DNA from: Otis tarda
Taxonomy: Eukaryota > Chordata > Aves > Otidiformes > Otididae
Direction of reading: 5' to 3'
NCBI GenBank assembly: GCA_026413225.1
Contig: CM048552.1
Location: 207,899,553-207,963,552, forward strand
Length of the DNA stretch: 64,000 bases
The notes under the pieces were generated by a model. That model was not told the DNA's origin and did not search any database. It saw only the letters and a program-made list of their open reading frames with translations. Position numbers and translations under genes: made by a program. Below are positions 11,239-23,613 of this stretch, in pieces; the stretch's first letter is position 1; each line of letters opens with the position of its first letter.

Positions 11239-14027
11239 TTAACGTTTTCTCCTAATTGCTTCCAAGAAGGAAAGGGAAATTCCTTCTCTTCCATCTCCCA
11301 ATATAGGATTCACAACCCGCACACTATGGACTACTCAGCAACCTGCTTCCCATCACATTTTAATAGGCGCTACATCAAACTGAAAATACCTTAATCAGTT
11401 TTTCATACATCTCAAATTCATGACCAGCCATACACAGACTTGTTTACGTATCATGGGGCCTCACCGCAACTGTGACAGGCAGACCTGGCTACAGCAGATC
11501 CACGGGGTTTGGTTTGCACCTTCACAAGACACACTGCACCCTGCAAGCACAGCTCTTGGCTGTTCTGAGGTCACTACTTTAAGGATCTTCTCAAGGATAA
11601 GTGGCAACTCCTTGTTAATTAGCAGAACTGAAATACATATGGAAATCACTTAACAAAAAAATGATATTTTTTTTTTTTTAGTTATAGTTTAAAGTGTATT
11701 TTGACACAAGTTCTCTCCCTCCTGCAATCTACCCTTTTTCCATCTTACATCAGATTCCTACTTCTCCAGGACTTTGCACAGCTATGAGAACGAGGAGCCA
11801 CCTCCTCTGCTCCTGGGGAGGGCAGGTTGGGTACAGAAGACCTGCAGTGCAGACCTGGCTCTAATGGGCACTCCTGGCTACACAATCCTGTTTGCCAGCA
11901 TGGAGCAAGTGCCCACAAGCAGTGGCCTCCCTGTGCGGAGCACAACCCAGAGCACCATCGCTCCATTATGGATTTTTCCGGAAGCACCTTCTAGCACTGA
12001 GACTTTTCAAGTTGATGAAGGAACAAGACCTCCTGGGGGGAGGAAGATGGTGGTGGGGGAAAGTTGGTCACCCGTGATTTGTACCCCGTTGCCAGGTCTC
12101 CAGCTGGGTTAAGCATTGCGTGACAGACTTGAAATCCCGATCAAGTCCTTGATTTACGTTTTGGCATGCTTCATCAGCACTTCTCAGCAGGACGAGATGA
12201 ATCATTGATCTGTTCCAGTACAATAATTTCTATGTATGTTCAAAACCTTGGAAGAATCTATATAAAATTTGAGCATGCCTTTAGTTTGCACAGTGCTCAG
12301 CTGCATGATTTTCAGTCTTTAAACACTGAGTTTTATTCAAGTTGTGCAGTTGGTGCTGCGTATTTTTGTTTGCATGTTTAAAATTAAATTAATTTTGAAA
12401 AAAAATTTATCTCCTAGGTCTTAATTTTGACCTTAATGTAAACTTTTTGTGAGATAAACAGTTCATAAATTAACTCTATCAGACACTGTTACTCTTAAAA
12501 ATCCTTGACTCAGAAAAGCTTGATTTAATCATTGAATAAATAAATGTAGTAAGAGAGACAGCCAGCCCCTGAGCATTTTTTCTGAATTCTGCCTCAACCA
12601 AGCTCATGCAGGTCAGACACAGAAAGAGAACTTGCACACAAATGGAAGCAACCACAACTGCCAGCGCTCAGAGAGCTCAAATAACTCTACTATCGCACAG
12701 TCAGGAGCTCACCGACATAACTTTTTAAAATAAAGAAAAAAAAATTTTTAAATTACAATGAGCTAAATAAATTTCCTGTTATTCTACACAAGACACACAA
12801 CAATTGTCCTTCATGTATGGCAGAGACCGTCAGCATTCGCAGGCTGAGGACTAACTCAGTATCTCCTCAATGAGCTTTACAGCCAGGTTTCTGAGGCTCC
12901 AACTCGCGAAGTTTTCAGAGCACCAGGAGCCGCGGGCTCCCCCCAGCCCTCAGCGGGTCCCTGACCCGCTGGCGGGTGCTGCAAGGCTGAGGGTCAGAGC
13001 AGCTCTGCTTCTCACCTGCCACCTCCAGAAAGACCAGATTTACAGCCCTGCCTTCCCTTAGCTTCTCCTCAAACGAAATGTTAGGCTCAATTTGATCCTT
13101 ACAGCTCCATTTCACGTTTAACGTACCACATTGAGCAACTCTGGCCATTAGTATAAAGAGGACACAATTATCTGGTTACAGAAAATATTTTACCCAATGC
13201 AAACACATTTTTTTCCTGTATATATCCCTAAGATTTTATACAATGTTATTTAAGAAATATTCATTATACAATTATGTAAAGGAAACAGTGAATATTTTGC
13301 TTTACTGAGTCTCGCCCAAACTGAGGGACATCAATACATTCACCATCAACTATCAGCTTACTTGACAGTGAAAGCTAAGCAATTTCCTTATGTTTGTTAG
13401 ATGTACACATCAGAAAACATGTGAGATTTTATTAGATTAAAAATCCAATTTCCAAGTATTACTTTTAATATAGGAGGTAAAAGAATTCAGGTAATACTCC
13501 ACTTAAGATAGTCTTAGAAAGAACAAATCTAAAAAAGTGCTTATCTATCTATTATTCCAACAAATTACAGTGCAGAACACTTTAACTGAAAAGAAAATTA
13601 AATTAGTCCTTATTTTTCCTCCCTTGGCCTTTTTTAACTGCTAGCATAATCAGTATCAGAAGTAAAAAGTTATTAGTAAGTCAGGAAATGCTATTGTAGA
13701 ACTACAAGACCTGGTTTTAAAACAAAGGAATTTACTATAACCTCTTAAAAAAACCTAAATGGACCTTAAGTGGCAATGCCTTCTGAAGTACCAACAATGC
13801 AATTTATTAAACTTTTTTTTTCTTTTATCTGTCTTTAACTTTTAAACTGCAATCCTTATACAGTGTGAAATAAAACACATGGAAATTGCTATTTTAAAAA
13901 GGACACTTGAGTGCACATTTAAAATAACAGTACTCGACAACTCTTAGGTGAAGAGGAGATTTCTGGAAAACCGTTGTCAACGTAAAAATGCAAATGCACT
14001 CCATCTATCGTCTACCTGCTGTGATAG
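11239..14027. other. Unannotated sequence
   Basis: A GC-richer patch at 11750-12110 keeps frames open on both strands (112 and 80 codons) without a recognisable product. A short GC-rich hairpin (AGCGGGTC, 3-base loop, GACCCGCT) lies at 12952-12970. A minus-strand frame at 13016-13148 ending at a good donor was considered and not accepted. Confidence 0.45.
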
Positions 14028-14162
14028 GAAGCAAATCAAGATATCTGCACCAAACTAGACCTGATGAAGAAGGAAAAGTGCAGGAGAAGGGATGTCGAGC
14101 AGGACAGGGAAGGCGTCGGGTTCCTGAGATGAATGTCAACTATGCCAGGGAATCTTTTCCAG
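14028..14162 (+). other. Candidate exon, 135 nt, unconfirmed
   Basis: Plus-strand segment with a full-consensus donor (TTCCAG|gtaagtgg) and a moderate acceptor (tctacctgctgtgatag). The frame open across the donor reads RYLHQTRPDEEGKVQEKGC and continues basic, through NVNYARESFP. Another frame is open for 34 codons from the acceptor but stops before the donor. The highly charged composition is protein-like, but I recognise no family. A poly-A run follows the donor by about 6 bases. Confidence 0.2.
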
Positions 14163-17100
14163 GTAAGTGGAAAAAAAAAAAAATTATTATCAAGCAGGTG
14201 GCTACCAAAAGTCATTCTCATGCTGAGGTTTACTTGCAGTGTGTACGCAGTGTGACAAGGAGTCTTGCGCAAGGGAAAAATTATCCTTCACTGTATACAT
14301 CTTAAAGCACTTCAGACCTGAATCAATTTTATCCGTACATTATCAGGTAGCTTCTGAAATGCTGAGGAAGGGTAGGCTCTTTTTAGTTTCCTGCTATTGC
14401 AAATAAAATAACAGGACAGGAAAAGCACAAATCTAGCAGATCATCTCATTCGTGGAAAGGAAATCTCCAAGACTCATCTAATGGGAAGGTTAGGTTAATT
14501 CGGGCAGAACTCAGGTTTAAACTTTTCCAGCTTCCTGAGAAGAAAAGCCACTATAAATAGATTACTTCTTTAGGAGTAATGTACAAAACAGAGTAGAAAA
14601 GACTGGAAAAAAAAAAACAGGCCTCGAACTTAAGTATTTGCAAATCTCATCTTGATGTTATGACAATTTAAAGAATGGCATCTTTTCTAATATGGCATCT
14701 TAAGTTACCTCAAGTAATAGAGGGCTCCTGTATGTCTATATATACACAGAATATGGTGTTTATACACAAAATATTTTTGCTCTGACTCAAAGAATAGGTT
14801 GAGTTAAAGTTGTTCTTTAGGAGGAGCAGAAGAGAGGTACCAATTAGAAGGCAAATAACAGAAATGTGCATTTTTAATACATTTAAGGGGAAGATGGACA
14901 ACCAAATTGTTCCTGGAACCCAAAAGATACCATCACAGCCTTGGTTGTTTTTCGAAGGCTTGTTTACTTTATATTAAATTAAAATAGCAGCATAAATTAA
15001 ATCCTTAAAATGCATTTGTAGATCCAATGACAGATGACTTTTTCAAAATCTGAATCAAAAAGGATCTCAAAGATCAAACATTTTCACCTTCGAGTACATT
15101 ACTTAATGAGACTGCATTTAAGAATACTAAAAAAAAAATAATAATTTTATATTCATTCCTTCCTGAGAAATGCTGCATTCTTCTGTAATGCCTTTCACTG
15201 AAACCTAGATAACTGCTTTTCAACAGGCGCGTGTGCGTGCAAATGTGCATTATCAGCCACGGTGTTATCTGTAGCTCTAAGTACCAGGCGGCATGTTCAG
15301 CATACTTGTATTGATTGCTGCTACGCTGCTTGATCGCAAGGGCACTTCAAGAAGAGGGAAATGAATGGGATTATGCGTAGTATATTATTTTAATGTGATG
15401 TTAAAAACTAGTATTTTATATTCTTAAATTAATACTGGCTGTCTATGAATCAAATGTGTCTGAAATAAGGATGTGCTGAGACTGAGAGTGAAAGCGCAGC
15501 AAAAAAATCACCAGATTGCTTTGGCAAGTCACCATAACAACGTCTGGGTAACTCACTACGTGCTTCCCAAAGACAACCAAAAGCATATATATAGACAGCA
15601 AACCTACTGTAAATGATCACATCTTCAACTTCTGATTATCAAACATGCCATGTAAGCAAATATTTCTTACACGCCCAAAGAGAACAGCATAGATATTGGG
15701 TAGGAAACCTGAATAATTCACTCCCTCACTTTGCTTTCATATTCATCAGTTATTGAAATGAACTCAGGCACTTTGTAACACACGCTCAACAATTTTGATA
15801 ATGGTCTAGAGCAGTCAATGATTTACAGCAGGATGTCAGTCTATATTATTTCTAACAACATTGCTCACCAGACCAGTACTGCCTGGGGGGGTTGTGTGGA
15901 TTTAACTCAACCTGACACTGCCCTGTCACCAACTCACAGCACACACAGCACAGTGGTAACTGTCACACTCTTATCAGAAGCCACAAATAATGTTCCAAAC
16001 ATCTTAAAAAGACCTGAAAGTTCAGCTTTCAACAGAAGACTTACCCCTTGTACCCACGAGAAGAGGTGTAACAGCAAGAGATTACCAGTAACCCATCAGT
16101 CTGTGTTAGAGTGACAACAGAGGATGAATTAAATTCAAATTTCACTCAGTTAGCTTGGGAAGTGACAAATGCAGAAAACCTAACAGTGATTCCTTTTAGC
16201 TGGGTCTAAAATTTACCTTTTCAAAAGGACAGGGACAAATCAAATAACTTTTTTTGCCTCATTTTATCAACTATTCCTTACAAAATTAAAAGAATAAGCT
16301 TGAAACAGAATTCCAGAACAAAGCTTTTCCATGTATTTCTACATTCCGCTTTCAAGCATTTTATTAATTTGTTTTTCCCTCAAGTGACATATTATTTATT
16401 TTGCTAGCAATCCTTCCTCACAAATTCTACTGCTAAATACAATTTACTGTTCTCTGGCAGGTAGGTGACACATGGGAACATTTCTAATGGATCCTCATTA
16501 AGGAGCAATGGTTTGCTCTTTATGCAGGAACTACTCCTATAGGCAATGGAAATTTGATTATTTGAAAAAAAACTAATAAAAATAACAAAATGTATATATT
16601 AGCTTGATGCCACACATTTAGCCTTACTAACAAATGCTTGCCCAACTTGAGTGGTTCTCCTGAGCTCAGAATCAACACGTAGCCTCAGAAAATCATAATT
16701 ACACTTCCACTTGTATCATGAGTTATACAGAATAATCACATACAATGAGAGAAGCTAGGACAGAAGAAATTTCACAAAGTCCATTCTCCATCAAAAACAA
16801 GGACTGCAGCTCCACCATTCGTGTCTAACCTGGTCTTCCATGACAAACAATGGAATGACGGATTCTCCCTGTCTGTGAACAAACTATCCCACTATTCAGC
16901 GAGTCTTAACATTACAAAGTTCCTCCAATATAATTATTTCCAACCTTGCTTCAATTTTAGTCTATTATTTCTTCTACTTTTCACCCAAGAGAGAATTCAT
17001 TACTCTTTTCCTCACCAGAGAAGTACTGTGTACATGAGAAGACTATTATCAATCTGGACTTTTCTCTAGACTAAACAAAATATTTCAAGTAATTTCAAGT

Positions 17101-20069
17101 TCCTCAAAGAATATGCTCTATAAATGTCTGATCATTCTCATTCTGCTCTGGGCCATGAAAAATTTGTCTGGCTATAGACTGAATTCTGCTACTCCAGCTG
17201 ACATTATCGACACTAAGGAGAGGTCAACCTCACTTGCTCTGCATGCTGTACTCTTATTTATACACCCAATTATAATTGCTTTTTTCCACATCCTGATACC
17301 TTGACTCATATTCAGGTTGTAATCTAACTCCTAGGCCCTGCTATGAGAAGCTGTGACCTAGGAAGAGGTTCCAAATTCTCCCTCTGTACAGTTAATTTTC
17401 AATTCCAAACTGCAGAACCTTCCATCAAATTGCATCCTGTATTTTAGGAATATTTCTCCAATTTGTCAAACTGTTTTGAATGACCTATTTATTAAAAGTG
17501 TGGACAAAAACAGACATATTGGAAGACTGTTTGGGTCTCATTGTTCAACCTCTTTATTAATGATCAGGATGATGACTGTGAATGGAATCAATTATCCCTG
17601 GGCAATACTTCCACTCTGAGAGTAAACTCAGTGCTCAGCTTTTTCAGCCAGTTTTAGGTAGGAGGTTTTTTTCTACAGAGTACTTTGAGGCCTTGCTTAT
17701 GAGAATGTCACATGAGAGACTGTCTAAGACTTACAGAAGATACATGATATCCTCTATTACTTCTGAATCAATGAAGCGTCTTATCTTCGCAGGAGGAAGC
17801 CAGATTGACTTGACACAATTCATTCTCGACCAATAACTATGCACACAGTTATTCAACTCCTTGTTTCTTCTAAGTGTCTTCAAAGAGTGTATTTGAGGAA
17901 TCATCCCAGAATTTTTGGCATTTGCATGATCCTGGGCTAAACATTACTTTAATGTTTCATTGTAAAAAATTAAATATGCTTTCATTCAAATTTATGTAGA
18001 AAAAAAAATCTCACAGTGTCCTAACATAGCAGAAAATTACTATTTAAAATACTTTAGGTATTCTTACCACTTTAAAAATCATAAATGTTAACCTAAAATG
18101 TATTAATTCTTACTCTTTAGAGCAAAACCTCAACTATGAATATGACTGTTTTAACTTAATGTTTCTTCAGGTTTTTCAATCAGTTACTATTTACTTACAC
18201 AATTCTCTTTTTCACACCATAAGTGAAATAAAAGTTTCTTAAAAATCCATTGAAAATTTGCCATTGAATTTTTGAAACATAGTTTCACCAAATGATCAGA
18301 CCCCTCATTTGACATTAATGTTAGTAAGGCCAGAGTCAGATTCGGAATTACAGTTTGCTATTACATTAATCAGATCTGGTTAGTTTAGGGCAAGGATTAT
18401 TTAGGCTAAAAATATAAGACCAGAAATCTTTCCTCAGTAAGGTTTCTAGTCAATATATCAAACATTGTTTCATTCTTCAGAATATTTGAAATGGCCCCTA
18501 AAGTCTCAGTTTCACAGCAGAAGCTGTTTTCTCGCAGCAGTTTCTTTTCTGTGAAATTAAGACTTTATGAACTGAAGCATGTCTGTGAAAATCATCTGTG
18601 ACATAATTTATACTCTTCTAAAAAAATCGTGTGTATGCAGAAGGTAGGATGAAGAAGGAGGATGTGTACAAAGTAGCAGACATTGGACAGGCTTCAAATT
18701 ATGTCCAGGATACACTGATTGATACCATTATCCCTTAGTGTGTTATCCCTGATGTTTTATCTTGGGGCCAAAAGCCAAAAGAAAGACCACAAGCATCTAA
18801 CCACAGAGTAGTTCTTATTTTCCTATTCTAGTCAGCAATTAGCTCACAGGAACAGAATTCCAAGCATTTCCAATGCCTGTAGTTAAAATTATGCCTGTTT
18901 CTAAAAAGAAATAGAAATGTCACATGATAAAAGCCATATTTGGGACTGCAGTCTTCAGACTACAAATATATATTCAAGTCCGCAGTAGTTACATGCAAAA
19001 TATTTAATTGTTTGCAACCTTTACGTAAACAGAAAGACTATTTATTTTAAAAATATACACCAAAGCATGTAGATTCTAATGTAATGTAATTGCCTTCTGC
19101 TTTTCATGAAATGGAGATTTTCTGCCCTGACTGCTATCAAATCAGAAACACGTGATGAGTGCAAGTTACCAGTCTAGGACTTGTATTTCATCACCACGAT
19201 GGTGTCTGCAAGGACTACAGCTCACTTTCTCCACAAAGGATTGTAGCAATCAAATAAACACAAGTAACATCCAACTGACAAGCCAGGATTCCTGAAATCT
19301 AATCCACCCTCTAAGAAGTACGATTTAGTTCTTGGTGTGACTATCCTTTCCTAGATGCATTTTGTAAAGAAATAGAGAGTTCTTAAACGTTTCGTAACTG
19401 CTGCTCAAAGAGATCTCGTCTTTCTTTCTCTAATGTCAGGAGGATTTTGTTTTTCTAAATTAAATAAGCAACTACACAGACATATCCCTCAGCTCAGCAA
19501 AACTAGATAACTATTTTTAATAGAGCAGCAGTAAAAACAGGAAGAACTGACAGGAAACAGTTGGGAAAAAGAAATTAAGCCAAGGAGCTGGGAGAGTAAA
19601 GAAAACAAGACAAATAAGAGTACAAAAGCCTTAAATCCACTTCACTTTCACCATATTACAAAAGTCCACCTCTCAAATCCTAATTGACATGTAAAGTTCC
19701 CCAGAAAAACATTACATAAGGTAACAACAAAACGTAAAAAATAAACTCTTACAGTTGCTCAGTCTGTTTGTTGTTCAGCTCCTTTTCTTTCCTCTTTCTT
19801 TTTTAAAAATTGGTTAAAAAGAAAAAAGAATAATAGGAAACTGAAATTCACGTTCCCACTTTCTCAGAAAGCCAAATATAATAAAAGTATCCGATTCTGC
19901 TGAAAAAGGAAATTAAGAATACATTGACTTAGTGTTTATTTGGCTTAAAACTCTATCTTGTTAACCAGCTGCTTATATACTACTTCCTACCTTAATTCTC
20001 TGACAGCAATTCTGTACCGTGTCCCACTTTTTGAAGTTAAATTATGTCCTGTAACAGGAATGCAGGAGA
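14163..20069. other. Unannotated AT-rich sequence
   Basis: Nearly 6 kb without a recognised repeat, RNA or exon. Open frames reach at most 98 codons (15818-16114, plus) and none has a family motif. Short A- or T-runs near 14172, 15131 and 18001 are the only low-complexity features. Confidence 0.5.
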
Positions 20070-20235
20070 GATAGCCTTGTGATTTAAGAACTGGACTTGG
20101 AACTCTATGGCTTAAAGGCATCACTACCACAAATTTCGTATCTGACCTTCAGCAGACTACTTAAATCTTCTCCCTTAGTACTCCATCTGTAAAATGTAAA
20201 GTGCCCAAAATGTATGTGAAAGGGTAATTCAATTA
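20070..20235 (+). mobile_element. MIR-like tRNA-derived SINE relic
   Basis: The block ATAGCCTTGTGATTTAAGAA followed by CTGGACTTGG, then CTGACCTTCAGCAGACTACT, and finally CCATCTGTAAAATG follow the order and spacing of the MIR consensus: tRNA-derived head, core with 'TGACCTTGGGCAAGTTACTT', then 'CATCTGTAAAATG'. The match is diverged, as expected for a relic predating the bird lineage. It is inactive. The assignment is by memory of the consensus and needs a profile search. Confidence 0.55.
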
Positions 20236-21356
20236 GCTGTCAAATCTTTACAATATAGTATACACACAAGAAAAACATTACAGAAAAACAATTTTAAATA
20301 AGGAAGGAAAAAACTAACTTTCTATAATATTTGTCGATAAACATAGGTAAAATAGTAGTTCTGAAATCCTGCAAAAACAAAATCCAACCCTGTGAACAGA
20401 ACTTTCTAGCACCAGGATTAAAGCAGCCAGGAATCTTGTCTGCACTCTGCTTCCACTCGCAGACCTCGACACTTCAATGCCAGGATCAAAGAGCGAAACC
20501 GAACCCGTGAAGCTCGATTGCTTTCTCATCATCTGACTTGTAAGCCTTGTTCTGGGCAGTGCCCCGGGAGCCACCCAGGTGATGTGTGGCACTGCCAGCC
20601 ATCACATCCCCACAGAAGGCATTCCACGGCTGTGGGGACACCCAGGTCCCTGGCACCCACCAGCAGTTTATTCTCAAAGCCTGAGAACCAGAAGCTACTT
20701 CCCCTCTTTTATTTTGCATTTAAGAACGACAGGAAGATGATAAACAGTCCAAGCCCAGCCATATCAACATGCTAGCAGGACAAAAGCCCTTTGTGATTGT
20801 CACACAAAACCTAAAGAAGGGGAGGAGACCCTCTTTTTCTTCCTTTGGGGATGGCTCTGGACAGAGACGCCTGAAACTTTAGCCCTGAAAAGCTTCTCCC
20901 TCAAAAGCTTCTCCCGTTACCACCAGATCACTTTGCAGGTAACCGCCTTCCTGGTTCACTGAGTCACTGTTACGTATGTGAAAAAGAATCTCCGCTGAAA
21001 AGTGATAATGGTGGAAAAATACTCCCTGCTGTACAGCCATAATTCTTGTAGCCTTTGTCTGTAGGCAATGGATTTCCTCTCTTGAGGAGGCTGTGCAACT
21101 GGATCCAACTACATGTAAAGCAATCTGTTAAAACGAGGACAAGATTTATCATTGGAAAGAACAGGTTTAAATAAATTCCAGGAGCCTAAAAGTGACCAAA
21201 CATTAAAAATTAAATTTAATATCTTCATATTATATTCAAAAGATAGTATATTCTATGCAAGAGTGAACTTATTAATTCAGCAAATGCAATGAACTATTGG
21301 CAGTAACTGGTGTTCTATTTTAATTCCTAAAGAAACTAATTACTTCTACAGACTAT
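20236..21356. other. Unannotated sequence
   Basis: Contains a GC-richer patch at 20420-20720 where minus-strand frames of 77 and 92 codons overlap (20486-20719, 20314-20592). The first ends in a charged stretch, NKAYKSDDEKAIELHGFGFA. I recognise no product or splice-bounded unit. Confidence 0.4.
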
Positions 21357-21939
21357 TGTCCTGTTTTCAGCAGGTATGGAGTTAATTTTCTTCTCAGTAG
21401 CTGACATGTTTTGGATTTCTGATGTGAAGAACATTGATAAACACACTGATGCGATGAGTTGTTGCTAATGAGACCAAGGACACTGTCCAGTTTCCCAGGT
21501 TTCGCTAATGTGCAGGGGCAGGGAGCTGGGAGGGATACAGCCAGAACAGTTGACCCAAACTGGCCAAAGAGAGTATTCCATCCCATAATCACCATGCTCA
21601 GTATGTGAGTGGGGGTTCCCTGGGGTAGGGGGGCATCTCTCGCTCATCTCTTTCTCTCTCGCTCCTTTGCTTGCTGCTTGGTTTTGTTTCCGTAATCACT
21701 GCTCGGGACGGGCTGTATCGGTCACTGGGACATCAGGTGGTGAGAAATTGTGCACTGTTCATTGTCTATATTTTAGTATCCTAATATTATATTATTATTG
21801 TAATTTTCCTTTGCTATTCTTGTAAACTATCTTAATCTCAACCCATGAGTTTTCCTTTCTTCCCAATTCTCTCCCCTATCCCGCTGGGGAGGGGGAGAGA
21901 GAGTGAGAAACTGTGTGGTGCCAGGGCTAAACCACAACA
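21357..21939 (+). mobile_element. Complete solo LTR of an avian ERVL-type element
   Basis: The unit starts TGTCCTG and ends ACCACAACA, so it has canonical TG...CA ends. It is flanked by an exact 5-bp duplication, ACTAT, at 21352-21356 and 21940-21944. Five-base duplications fit class III (ERVL-like) elements. The internal order matches an LTR family I associate with bird genomes: 'GAGTTAATTTTCTTCTCAGT', 'TGTTTTGGATTTC', 'AACAGTTGACCCAAACTGGC', then 'ATCTCAACCCATGAGTTTTC' and a GGGGAGGGGG stretch before the end. The usual TATA position reads CAGTATGTGA, so the promoter has probably decayed. No internal viral sequence, primer-binding site or second LTR adjoins it. The solo form is explained by recombination between two LTRs. 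Confidence 0.93.
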
Positions 21940-23477
21940 ACTATTTAGGTACATTTTTAATAGTGTATACAAAGTACCAATATCCCTCTTTCAGTTGCTT
22001 TATAGCATGCAAATTGGCATATGTACCAAACAAAGTGGCAATGGAAAACATAAAATACTTTCATCGAAATGTATTCCTTTCCTCCCGTATAGTCGCAAAA
22101 TCATTTGCACTACTTAACCCATGGGAAAACGCGAAGCAATCCACCTGAGTTTAGTGTAAAAGTGGTTTCGTTTCTGTTTAAAAGCAGTGAAGCCCAAGAA
22201 AAGAGAAGTCATCCACTTTAAGAGTATCACCTTGAGTTTTCACATCTGTATTACTAAGGAACAGATATATCTGCACAGCTCAATATGAAAAGCTGCAAGC
22301 ACAAAAAAAGCTAGGAGAGACTGGAATTAGACAGAACAGCATCTTCTTCACTCACTGACAGCTGAGAAAGCCTTCTCTGCAGCCTTTCTGCATACTGGAG
22401 GATCAGGAGTAGTGAGATTTAACCAGGGGAAAATAAAAAAAAAAAAAACAGCCTGACTTCAGCCCACACAGTTAATATTCCTCATTTGGATCTAATCTCA
22501 CCATAGCTTATGCCTTCAAGAACGGAGCTAGTTTGAAGACAGGAGTATAACACAGCAATAAAATACACGCCTACTTATTTCAATCCACTATCACCTTTTC
22601 AACTTGAAAGACAAAGTCAAAAATAGGATGAACTGGGATTGGAAAAAGTCCTCTAACAAGAAAGGTCGTTCAAGGGATTTGAGGCAGTACCCATTTAAAA
22701 ACAAACAAACAAACAAAAAACACAAACCCAAAAGGACAATGACAATCTTTATTCTGGGGTATCATGTGAGTATAACAAAGGTTTAGGTAATGCTTAGGTA
22801 TATAAAAACAGTCAAAGACACAGAGTGCTGCAAGAGTATATCATGTTTCCCTGTTAGATCAAGAGGTAGGAAAAAAAAGGAAAAAATGACCTGGTGACTT
22901 GTAAATTAGGTACTTGGATCGTCCAACATGTTTTTAAATAAGTACTCTCTCCGAAGAGCTTTAGTAAAACCAAAGACACAAAGCTGCACTACAGCTGTAG
23001 TAACGCAACCACTCGTTCTCCCACTCCTCCTGCTACAGCTGGTTCATGGCTGGTGCAAACCCTGTCCTATTTGGCCTCTTCCTCCTTCACTGTGGACACT
23101 GTCCTGCCTCCCCTCCTCACGTTTCTCTTTTCTTCTCTGCTCAAGCAGCGTATCTGATAATGAGAGCAGTTAAAGGAGAAGCAGCCAGTTTTGGCACTTG
23201 GCGTAGCCCATCACTCATTCTCAAGTGTATACAGAGTCAAAGGACTGAGAGGGATTCAAAGAAAACGTTTTGAAAGGCACTGGAGAACAGCATCCCTTTC
23301 CCCACTGCACCCAGCGCCCAGTCAGAGCCTCCTCCCAGCCCCTTCCCTCCCCACAGCTCCCATCCCCACTGCCAACAACTGACCACAATGCAGGGAAAGT
23401 GACACAAATCATCTGTCTCTGCTGATAACAACACGGCTGCTGTTGTAGACTCCATCTCACCTTTCCTATACTCTCAC
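21940..23477. other. Unannotated sequence
   Basis: An A-run at about 22435-22448 and an (AAAC)n patch at about 22696-22720 are the only simple repeats. At 23040-23460 several frames are open on both strands (60-81 codons), consistent with composition. No family motif is recognised. Confidence 0.45.
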
Positions 23478-23613
23478 CCGCTTTTCAGAGAGACTGCGGA
23501 GCTGCTGGCTGGGATGAGGGATGCAGAGACCGGCACTGGGCACCAGCACGGCTCCGCACACGAACAGCACCAGGTAACAGTTGCTCTGATTGTTAAGAGA
23601 TGCTTCTCTCCTC
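23478..23613 (-). other. Candidate exon, 136 nt, unconfirmed
   Basis: Minus-strand segment between an acceptor (aatggtaagttttag) and a donor (AAGCGG|gtgagagt). One frame is open for 45 codons, entering with one base and ending on a codon boundary. It includes SNCYLVLFVCGAVLVPSAG, a hydrophobic stretch long enough for a membrane helix or signal anchor, then LCIPHPSQQLRSLSEKR. The segment is GC- and CpG-richer than its surroundings. The acceptor lacks a good pyrimidine tract, which weakens the case. No family recognised. Confidence 0.22.

Noticed and set aside
11745-12112. Open frames on both strands in a GC-richer patch
   Set aside because: Simultaneous openness on opposite strands points to base composition, and neither product is recognisable.
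13016-13148. Minus-strand ATG frame ending at GGCAG|gtgagaag as a first exon
   Set aside because: Only the donor is good; the start context is weak (C at -3), and no promoter or CpG island lies upstream.
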